From contig NZ_FLQR01000007.1 in the NCBI RefSeq assembly GCF_900078385.1, positions 124,001 to 188,000 of the forward strand: 64,000 bases of DNA. Reading direction: 5' to 3'. Numbering within the stretch: the first letter of the stretch is position 1; the number at the start of each line of letters is the position of its first letter. Position numbers and translations under genes: made by a program. The notes under the pieces are model-generated. The model saw only the letters and a list, made by a program, of their open reading frames with translations, was not told the DNA's origin and ran no database searches. Below, one piece after another: positions 58,740-64,000 of the stretch. The DNA is from an uncultured Microbacterium sp. Its GTDB lineage: Bacteria; Actinomycetota; Actinomycetes; Actinomycetales; Microbacteriaceae.

Positions 58740-58745
58740 AGTGTA
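58740..58745 (-). promoter_or_regulatory. -10 element, leaderless membrane protein gene
   Basis: On the minus strand TACACT, then CGCCCC, then the GTG at 58733. Confidence 0.55.
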
Positions 58746-58750
58746 CCGAG

Positions 58751-58772
58751 CCTCAGTCCATCCCGACGGCCA
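58751..58772. repeat. 22-bp direct repeat, copy A (3' end of gene at 58753)
   Basis: This stretch is identical to 59671-59692, 920 bp away. It codes for the last residues VGMD and stop of the gene at 58753, on the minus strand. Imperfect similarity continues for about 15 bp into both genes. Confidence 0.95.
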
Positions 58773-59625
58773 CGCGGTCGGTCACCGCGATCAGCTCTTC
58801 GCGGAGCGGCTCGGCGCGTTCGGCGAAGGCCCGCTGGCTGCCGACGTACTCCGCTTTTCCCTCGGCCGATTCGATGGCCACGGGCGCGTATCCCCACTCG
58901 GTGAGGTCGTAGGGCGAGGCGCGCATGTCGAGTTCGCGGATGTCGCGTGCCAGCTCGAAGCAGTCCAGCAGCAGCCGGCCGGGCACCACCGGGCCGAGCT
59001 TCACCGCCCACTTGTAGAGATCCATGTTCGCGTGCAGGCAGCCCGGCTGCTCCGTCGCCGACTGCTGCTCGCGGGTGAGCGCCAGACGGTTCCGCGGCAC
59101 GGCGTCGGGCGTGAAGAAGCGGAAGGCGTCAAAGTGCGTGCAGCCCAAGGGATGCGCGTCGACGACGGCGTCGGTGTCGGTCTGCCCCAGGCGCAGCGGC
59201 GCCGGATGGCGGTGCTCCGGCTGGCGGTAGACCATGGCCCATTCGTGCAGCCCGAAACAGCCGAACTGCGCGCGCCGTGAGCGGGCGCCCCGCAGGATGC
59301 GACCCACGCCCGTGAGGAGGAGGTGCCGCTCCCGGGCGATTCTTTCATGGTCGACGATCGCATCCCGGCCTTCGACGAGGTACCAGCGCCAGCTGCCACG
59401 CGCCTCGCCGGCATCCTGCAGGAGCACGCCCAGGCCGGGATGCCAGCGTCGCAGCAGTGCGGGCTTGTAGCTGTAGTACGTGAAGAGGAAGTCGTCGACG
59501 GGATGCGTCTCGCCCACGGCCGCCCGTGCCCGCCGGCCCGCCGTCAGCGCGTCGGCGCGCTCTGCGTGCTCGCGCGCCGACGCCGCCCACTCCGGGGCGG
59601 CGAGCGCGGTGGCGACGTCATTCAC
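58753..59625 (-). CDS. Conserved protein often annotated as 3-methyladenine DNA glycosylase
   Basis: 290 residues, cytoplasmic. HPVDDFLFTYYSYKPALLRRWHPG at the N-terminus, then LRGARSRRAQFGCFGLHEWAMVYR and PGCLHANMDLYKWAVKLGP are strongly conserved-looking. Actinobacterial relatives carry the glycosylase name, but no helix-hairpin-helix or MPG motif is visible and the function is unproven. Its last residues (AVGMD and stop) are the same DNA as the end of dnaB. The GTG at 59625 is leaderless (TATCCT, 6 nt). Confidence 0.85.
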   Translation of the reverse strand: MNDVATALAAPEWAASAREHAERADALTAGRRARAAVGETHPVDDFLFTYYSYKPALLRRWHPGLGVLLQDAGEARGSWRWYLVEGRDAIVDHERIARERHLLLTGVGRILRGARSRRAQFGCFGLHEWAMVYRQPEHRHPAPLRLGQTDTDAVVDAHPLGCTHFDAFRFFTPDAVPRNRLALTREQQSATEQPGCLHANMDLYKWAVKLGPVVPGRLLLDCFELARDIRELDMRASPYDLTEWGYAPVAIESAEGKAEYVGSQRAFAERAEPLREELIAVTDRVAVGMD

Positions 59626-59631
59626 GCCACG

Positions 59632-59637
59632 AGGATA
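59632..59637 (-). promoter_or_regulatory. -10 element, leaderless gene at 59625
   Basis: On the minus strand TATCCT, then CGTGGC, then GTG. Confidence 0.6.
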
Positions 59638-59670
59638 CGCGTACGGTCACCGTGCGCAGCGATCGCGGAC

Positions 59671-59692
59671 CCTCAGTCCATCCCGACGGCCA
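59671..59692. repeat. 22-bp direct repeat, copy B (3' end of dnaB)
   Basis: Identical to 58751-58772. It contains the last codons (VGMD, stop) of dnaB. Confidence 0.95.
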
Positions 59693-61043
59693 TGTCGGTG
59701 AACCGCGAGAAGTGGCCTTGGAAGGCGACGGTGATCGTGTCGGTCGGGCCGTTGCGGTGCTTGGCGACGATGAGGTCGGCCTCGCCGGCGCGCGGGCTGT
59801 CGCGCTCGTAGGCCGCCTCGCGGTGCAGGAGCACGACCATGTCGGCGTCCTGCTCGATCGAGCCCGACTCACGGAGGTCGGACAGCGCCGGCTTCTTGTC
59901 GGCGCGCTGCTCGGGACCACGGTTCAGCTGCGACAGCGCGATGACCGGGACCTGCAGCTCCTTCGCGAGGAGCTTGAGGGCACGCGAGAACTCCGAGACC
60001 TCCTGCTGGCGCGACTCGACGCGCTTGCCGCTCGTCATGAGCTGGAGGTAGTCGATGACGACCATCTTCAGTCCGACGCGCTGCTTGAGGCGGCGGCACT
60101 TCGCGCGGATCTCGACGAGCGTCATGTTCGGGCTGTCGTCGATGTAGAGGGGTGCGTCGTTGATGCGGCCGCGCGTCGCGGCGATCGTCGTCCAGTCGCG
60201 CGAGTCGAGCGTGCCCTTGCGCATGCTCTGCAGCGGCACGGCGCCCTCGGCGCTCATGAGGCGCATCGCGATCTCGCTCTTGCCCATTTCGAGCGAGAAG
60301 AAGATCGTCGGGTAGTTGTGCTTGATCGCGGCGGCGCGCGCGAAGTCGAGCGCGAGCGTCGACTTACCCATCGCGGGACGGGCGGCGATGATGATCATCT
60401 GGCCGGGGTGCAGACCGTTGGTGAGCTGGTCGAGACCGCCGAAGCCCGTCGGGATGCCGGTCATCTGGCCGTCGCGCCCACGCGCGGCCTCGATCTCCTC
60501 GATCGCGGCGCCGACGGCGACCTCGAGCGGGACGTAGTCTTCGGCGGCCTCGGTGCCGGTGACGGAGTAGATCTCGGCCTGGGCGTTGTTGACGAGGTCG
60601 AGCGCCTCGCCCTGGCCGTTGTAGCCCATCTGCACGATGCGCGTGCCGGCCTCGACGAGGCGGCGCAGCAGTGCGCGCTCGTTGACGATCGACGCGTAGT
60701 AGCCGGCATTCGCCGCCGTCGGGACGATCGAGGTCAGGGAGTGCAGGTAGTCCGCGCCGCCGGCGCGCTGCAGTTCGCCGCTCTTGATGAGCTCGTCGGT
60801 GACCGCGACGACGTCGGTGGGCTCGCCGTGCGAGTAGAGCGTGAGGATCGCTTCGAAGATCAGCTCGTGCTTGGGGACGTAGAAGTCGGTGCCGCGGAGG
60901 GTCTCGATGACGTCGGCGACGGCATCCTTCGACAGGAGCATGCCGCCCAGGGCGCTCTGCTCGGCGAGCAGGTCGTGCGGGGGTGTCCGCTCGTGCTCAC
61001 GGGGCGCGCCGAGACGCTCCTGCGAGATGTCCGCAATAGACAT
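59673..61043 (-). CDS. dnaB: Replicative DNA helicase
   Basis: 456 residues, no intein. N-terminal DnaB domain (PHDLLAEQSALGGMLLSKDAV), Walker A ARPAMGKSTLALDFA (about 205-219), Walker B VVIDYLQLMTS, H4 RESGSIEQDADMVVLLHRE. Unwinds DNA ahead of the replisome as a hexamer. The ATG at 61043 follows an AGAAAGGTG ribosome site. The end FTDMAVGMD carries a VGMD that is part of the 22-bp duplication. The ordinary end after DMA is uncertain. Confidence 0.97.
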   Translation of the reverse strand: MSIADISQERLGAPREHERTPPHDLLAEQSALGGMLLSKDAVADVIETLRGTDFYVPKHELIFEAILTLYSHGEPTDVVAVTDELIKSGELQRAGGADYLHSLTSIVPTAANAGYYASIVNERALLRRLVEAGTRIVQMGYNGQGEALDLVNNAQAEIYSVTGTEAAEDYVPLEVAVGAAIEEIEAARGRDGQMTGIPTGFGGLDQLTNGLHPGQMIIIAARPAMGKSTLALDFARAAAIKHNYPTIFFSLEMGKSEIAMRLMSAEGAVPLQSMRKGTLDSRDWTTIAATRGRINDAPLYIDDSPNMTLVEIRAKCRRLKQRVGLKMVVIDYLQLMTSGKRVESRQQEVSEFSRALKLLAKELQVPVIALSQLNRGPEQRADKKPALSDLRESGSIEQDADMVVLLHREAAYERDSPRAGEADLIVAKHRNGPTDTITVAFQGHFSRFTDMAVGMD

Positions 61044-61127
61044 ACGGCACCTTTCTGCACGCATTGTCGGGCCCTCGGGGGCGGGCCACACGCAACGTTA
61101 GGCATGGGGTCCGACGCCCGCAAACCT

Positions 61128-61197
61128 GCCTGTGGATAACTGTGTGGACAATGTGCGAGAAACGCCGCCATGCCTGTGCACAACGCCTGTGCAAAAC
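61128..61197 (+). repeat. DnaA-box-like iterons upstream of dnaB
   Basis: Three copies of GCCTGTGNNNAAC: GCCTGTGGATAAC (61128-61140), GCCTGTGCACAAC (61172-61184) and GCCTGTGCAAAAC (61185-61197). The first contains TGTGGATAA, a perfect DnaA box; the others contain TGTGCACAA and TGTGCAAAA, each one base from the consensus TGTGNATAA. Confidence 0.85.
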
Positions 61198-61370
61198 GCC
61201 CGAGGTGTGGCACAAGCCGGAGATTCTTTCACCCTCTGATCAGGGGTTTCTGATTCCACAGGCTGTGGAGGGGGAATGTGGTTGAAGTCTGGCTTGAAGG
61301 TTGCCTCCGGCGCGGACAGCTGGGGATGGATCCGCGTTTGTCAAGTGCGAAAACACCGCCGCGCACGCGC

Positions 61371-61406
61371 GAAGAAGCCCCGGACCACGTGGTCCGGGGC
61401 TTCTTC
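61371..61406. terminator. Terminator of the rpsF-ssb-rpsR-rplI operon
   Basis: A perfect 36-bp palindrome, arms 61371-61388 and 61389-61406 (GAAGAAGCCCCGGACCAC and its complement), lies 12 bp after the rplI stop. It would also work on the other strand. Confidence 0.92.
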
Positions 61407-61418
61407 GTCGTCGACGCC

Positions 61419-61871
61419 TTACTTGGCGGCGACCACCTGCAGGTTGATCACTGCGGTGAGGTCGTCACGGAGGCGAACGGTCGCCTCGTGGTCGCCCACG
61501 GCCTTGATCGGGGAGGTGATGTGGATCTTGCGCTTGTCGAGCTCACCGAGGCCGGCAGCCTTGACGGCGTCTGCGACGTCGCCGGTCTTCACCGAGCCGA
61601 ACAGGCGGCCTTCCTTGCCGGCCTTGACGGTCAGCTTGACGGTGGCAGCCTCGAGGGCGTCCCTGAGCGCCACAGCCTCTTCGTGGTCGTGGATCGCGCG
61701 CGACTCGCGGGCGGCGCGGATGGACGCCACCTGCTTCTCGCCACCGCGGCTCCAGGCCACTGCGAAGCCCTGGGGGATGAGGTAGTTGCGGGCGTACCCG
61801 TTCTTGACCTCGATGACGTCGCCGGCGCTTCCGAGCCCGGCAACCTCGTTCGTGAGAATCAGCTTTGCCAT
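61419..61871 (-). CDS. rplI: 50S ribosomal protein L9
   Basis: 150 residues. N-terminal RNA-binding domain ([37 protein letters not shown], signature GYARNYLIP), long central helix ([16 protein letters not shown]) and C-terminal domain ending [23 protein letters not shown] ribosome site precedes the ATG. Last gene of the rpsF-ssb-rpsR-rplI operon. Confidence 0.98.
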   Translation of the reverse strand: MAKLILTNEVAGLGSAGDVIEVKNGYARNYLIPQGFAVAWSRGGEKQVASIRAARESRAIHDHEEAVALRDALEAATVKLTVKAGKEGRLFGSVKTGDVADAVKAAGLGELDKRKIHITSPIKAVGDHEATVRLRDDLTAVINLQVVAAK

Positions 61872-61882
61872 GTCGGTGCTCC

Positions 61883-62137
61883 TTAGCGGCCAGCGCCGGC
61901 GTAGGGCAGGAGCGCCATTTCGCGCGCGTTCTTGATCGCCTTGGCGATCAGACGCTGCTCCTGAACCGAGACACCGGTGATACGACGGGCGCGGATCTTC
62001 CCACGCTCCGAGATGAACTTGCGAAGAGTTGCGACGTCCTTGTAGTCGATGACGCCGACGCGGATCGCCTTCGCGGGAGCGGCGTTCTTGGCGCCCTTCC
62101 GCGGCTTACGGCGATCGCCGGTAGCCTTTCCAGCCAT
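61883..62137 (-). CDS. rpsR: 30S ribosomal protein S18, cysteine-free form
   Basis: 84 residues, conserved core [26 protein letters not shown]. The N-terminal part has no cysteines, so it is a zinc-independent form. It partners S6 in the ribosome. Ribosome site TAAGGAA. This is the housekeeping position of the gene. Confidence 0.98.
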   Translation of the reverse strand: MAGKATGDRRKPRKGAKNAAPAKAIRVGVIDYKDVATLRKFISERGKIRARRITGVSVQEQRLIAKAIKNAREMALLPYAGAGR

Positions 62138-62187
62138 GTGTTTTCCTTACGAGTGTGATCGGATGCCGATGGCATCCGGAGTCTGAA

Positions 62188-62703
62188 TCAGAACGGGGTG
62201 TCGTCGCCGTACGACGTGCCGGGGGCGCTCCACGCGTCCGGGGCAGCCGAGCCGGGCGTGGACCACGGCTCGTCCTGCTGGACCTGGGGACGCGCCTGGC
62301 CGCCGCCACCGCCGGAACCGCCGGAGCCGCTGCCGCCGGAGGCGGCGCGGGTGACCTGGGCTGTCGCGTACCGCAGCGAGGGGCCGATCTCGTCGACCTC
62401 CAGCTCGATCGACGTCCGGTTGTTGCCTTCGCGGTCCTGGTAGGAGCGCTGCTTGAGGCGACCGGTGGCGATCACGCGGGAACCCTTCGTGAGCGATCCG
62501 GCCACGTGCTCGGCGAACTCGCGCCACACCGATGCGCGGAGGAACAGCGCTTCGCCGTCCTTCCACTCGTTGGCCTGACGGTCGAAGGTGCGCGGCGTCG
62601 ACGCGATCGTGAAGTTCGCGACGGGCAGGCCGTTCTGCGTGTAACGCAGCTCGGGGTCTGCCGTGAGGTTGCCCACGACGGTGATGACGGTCTCGCCGGC
62701 CAT
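62188..62703 (-). CDS. ssb: Single-stranded DNA-binding protein
   Basis: 171 residues. N-terminal OB fold ([44 protein letters not shown]), a Gly/Ser-rich linker ([14 protein letters not shown]) and the acidic C-terminal tip DDTPF that binds replication partners. Housekeeping SSB in the classic rpsF-ssb-rpsR order. ATG 5 nt after rpsF. Confidence 0.98.
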   Translation of the reverse strand: MAGETVITVVGNLTADPELRYTQNGLPVANFTIASTPRTFDRQANEWKDGEALFLRASVWREFAEHVAGSLTKGSRVIATGRLKQRSYQDREGNNRTSIELEVDEIGPSLRYATAQVTRAASGGSGSGGSGGGGGQARPQVQQDEPWSTPGSAAPDAWSAPGTSYGDDTPF

Positions 62704-62708
62704 CGTCG

Positions 62709-63074
62709 TTACGCCTTCGCTGCCTTGCGGGCGGCCTTGGCGTCGGAGCGCTCCTTCTCGGCAGCGACCATCGCCATTGCCTCCTCGGCACGGAGGACCT
62801 TGGTGCGCATGATCTGCTCGTTCAGCTTCAGCTGACGGTCGAGCTCCTGCGTGGCCTCGCTCGTGGCGGTGAAGTTGACGACGGCGTAGATGCCCTCGTT
62901 CTTCTTCTGGATCTCGTACGCCAGGCGGCGACGGCCCCAGATGTCGATGTTCTCGATGCTGCCGCCCTCGTTGGTGATGACCTTGAGGAACTTGTCGAGG
63001 TTGGTGCCAACCTGACGCTCATCGATTTCGGGGTCGAGGATGACCATGAGCTCGTACTGATGCGTGTGCGTCAC
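62709..63074 (-). CDS. rpsF: 30S ribosomal protein S6
   Basis: 121 residues ([46 protein letters not shown]). A basic C-terminal extension ([17 protein letters not shown]) follows the core. GTG start after an AAGGAGG ribosome site. First gene of the operon; a hairpin lies in its leader. Confidence 0.98.
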   Translation of the reverse strand: MTHTHQYELMVILDPEIDERQVGTNLDKFLKVITNEGGSIENIDIWGRRRLAYEIQKKNEGIYAVVNFTATSEATQELDRQLKLNEQIMRTKVLRAEEAMAMVAAEKERSDAKAARKAAKA

Positions 63075-63100
63075 TAACCCACCTCCTTCGGACTAGAACG

Positions 63101-63123
63101 GCTGCCGGGCATTTCCCGGCAGC
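63101..63123 (-). promoter_or_regulatory. Hairpin in the rpsF leader
   Basis: Stem GCTGCCGGG (63101-63109) with CCCGGCAGC (63115-63123), 5-nt loop, 27 nt upstream of the GTG. On the minus strand it is followed by CCG. It could be a S6:S18 autoregulatory site, known from other phyla, or a simple leader hairpin. The rest of the 179-bp gap to 63254 shows nothing else. Confidence 0.4.
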
Positions 63124-63240
63124 AGGAGGGTGTGTGCACGTGTCACGGGCTTCTTCGGACTGGGCCGATGCCGGACAACCTCCACAGTCTAGCGGATGCC
63201 CGGTCAGCGGCCCAATCACCGGCTGGCGAGGGCCGCCGGG

Positions 63241-63246
63241 TAGCGT
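63241..63246 (+). promoter_or_regulatory. -10 element, leaderless gene at 63254
   Basis: TAGCGT, then 7 nt, then ATG. Confidence 0.55.
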
Positions 63247-63253
63247 GGCGGGC

Positions 63254-64000
63254 ATGGAGTGGACCTCGGACGTCGCGGCCGGTGCGTGGATCCTCGAGCG
63301 CATCGACGATCCGTGGCGGTACACGATGCACGACGTCGTGCCCCGTGGCTTCCCGGCGTACGCGCGGATCTTCCACCCCGCATGGCGCGATCGGCCCGTC
63401 GGGGAGCCGTGGCCGGGGCTGCCCTACGGCCGGTACTCCGCCGAGTGGGACGCCTTCCAGCAGCGGAACCCGGACATCGTCGACGAGCGCGTCACGTGGG
63501 CTGTGACCGCGAAGGCCATGGGCACCACGATGCATCCGCGCGCGCAGTGGAGCGCGCTCGTGGCGCCGGGGCGGATCGTGGAGAACGAGGACGGTCCGCG
63601 CGACGCGGACGGCTGGCGCTACGGCGACCCCGAGCAGGGCGGGATGCCCGCCGACACGCTCGCGTCCGTCGCGGACGTGCTCGCGGGCCATACGACGACA
63701 CCGGATGACGGGTGCGCGTCGCTCTGGGAGGGTTTCGGCGGACTCGTCGGGTTCCTCGGTCAGGGGCCGTCGCGCGGCTTCTACGGCTGGATCGACGGCG
63801 ACGACGGCATCGTGCAGGCCCGCCACGACGAGATGCTCGGCAGGTCCGTCAAGGACCGCTTGAACAGCGTCTTCCGCAGGCCCACCTGGCAGGACGGCAT
63901 CCTGTCGCGGGAGGTCTCGGAGGGTGCGCGCCTGCACCTGCCCGGACGTGACCAGGTCCTCTTCCGCGGCGGCCTCGCCGAGCTGACGGAGCCGGACTGG
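63254..64000 (+). CDS. Conserved protein of unknown function (partial, runs off the window)
   Basis: 249 codons are visible with no stop before the window end. Trp-rich, cytoplasmic: MEWTSDVAAGAWILERID, DDPWRYTMHDVVPRGFPAYARIFHP and MHPRAQWSALVAPGRIVEN are distinctive. The family is common in actinobacteria to my recollection, but no function is known. It is divergent from the rpsF operon. Confidence 0.85.
   Translation, partial: MEWTSDVAAGAWILERIDDPWRYTMHDVVPRGFPAYARIFHPAWRDRPVGEPWPGLPYGRYSAEWDAFQQRNPDIVDERVTWAVTAKAMGTTMHPRAQWSALVAPGRIVENEDGPRDADGWRYGDPEQGGMPADTLASVADVLAGHTTTPDDGCASLWEGFGGLVGFLGQGPSRGFYGWIDGDDGIVQARHDEMLGRSVKDRLNSVFRRPTWQDGILSREVSEGARLHLPGRDQVLFRGGLAELTEPDW

Larger units (their letters stand above)
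61044..61418. promoter_or_regulatory. 375-bp gap between rplI and dnaB with DnaA-like iterons
   Basis: No gene. It holds the iterons at 61128-61197, a TTCCACAGGCTGTGGA-like inverted repeat (CCACAG-G-CTGTGG at 61256-61268) and the rplI terminator at 61371-61406. It is relatively AT-rich for this genome between 61120 and 61290, and must contain the dnaB promoter. Confidence 0.8.

Noticed and set aside
61044..61418. Chromosomal replication origin
   Set aside because: Only one perfect DnaA box, no AT-rich unwinding region of normal length and no dnaA, dnaN or gyrase genes in the window.

Overview
The window is high-GC actinobacterial chromosome. The compact gene packing, overlapping GTGA/ATGA start-stop junctions, cysteine-free ribosomal protein forms, KMGKS-type leucyl-tRNA synthetase and cysteine-poor lipoproteins suggest a member of the Microbacteriaceae, probably Microbacterium or a close relative; this is inferred from sequence character, not from a database search. 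There is no rRNA, tRNA, CRISPR array, phage block or intact insertion sequence. About 66 protein genes were recognised.

Layout. 1-4.2 kb: tail of an upstream gene, a large secreted phytase-esterase/propeller protein, a pair of tandem palindromic repeats and a small propeller-like protein of unknown role. 4.2-12.5 kb: leuS, an acyl-CoA ligase, a flavoprotein monooxygenase, an EamA exporter and a lipoprotein that looks like a serine hydrolase without its catalytic residues. 12.5-18.5 kb: DUF2470 protein and heme oxygenase behind an iron-box promoter, a PIF1-like helicase, a membrane-anchored unknown, a CopD-CtaG copper/cytochrome oxidase assembly fusion and the HU protein. 18.7-20.3 kb: divergent TetR regulator and alpha/beta hydrolase with an operator between them.

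20.3-28.1 kb is a zinc locus on one strand: znuA-znuC-znuB, a Fur-family regulator (probable Zur), a CxC permease, its His-rich TIGR03943 partner, a membrane-anchored propeller protein and a 3-methyladenine glycosylase, joined by overlapping reading frames, followed by rpmB-rpmG-rpsN in zinc-independent form. A clear Zur-type palindrome covers the -35 region of znuA. 28.1-31.7 kb: branched-chain (or related) 2-oxoacid dehydrogenase E1-alpha, E1-beta, E2. 31.7-38.5 kb: GH13 glycosidase, aromatic aminotransferase, holin-like membrane protein, a WXG100-like/hydrolase pair, a low-molecular-weight tyrosine phosphatase and purB. 38.7-48 kb: small membrane proteins, VOC proteins, a sugar dehydrogenase lipoprotein, an AraC-led operon, oxidoreductases and a MATE exporter. 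48-54.6 kb: a 13E12/HNH protein and two paralogous XRE regulators flanking an aldo-keto reductase, an alcohol dehydrogenase and an MFS exporter. 54.6-57.5 kb: ferric-reductase-like protein, FMN-binding protein and ApbE, a flavinylated electron-transfer operon. 57.5-64 kb: CDF-like transporter, membrane protein, a glycosylase-annotated protein sharing its 3' end with dnaB, dnaB, DnaA-box-like iterons, rplI-rpsR-ssb-rpsF, and a partial unknown gene.

A cross-cutting feature is leaderless expression: at least 16 genes on both strands have a TANNNT hexamer 6 or 7 nt before the start codon and no ribosome binding site. This was used to choose starts. The observations judged most worth following are the zinc locus with its unexplained propeller protein, the 22-bp duplication shared by the dnaB 3' end and its neighbour, the tandem palindromes upstream of the small propeller gene, the degenerate serine hydrolase lipoprotein, and the DnaA-like iterons before dnaB.
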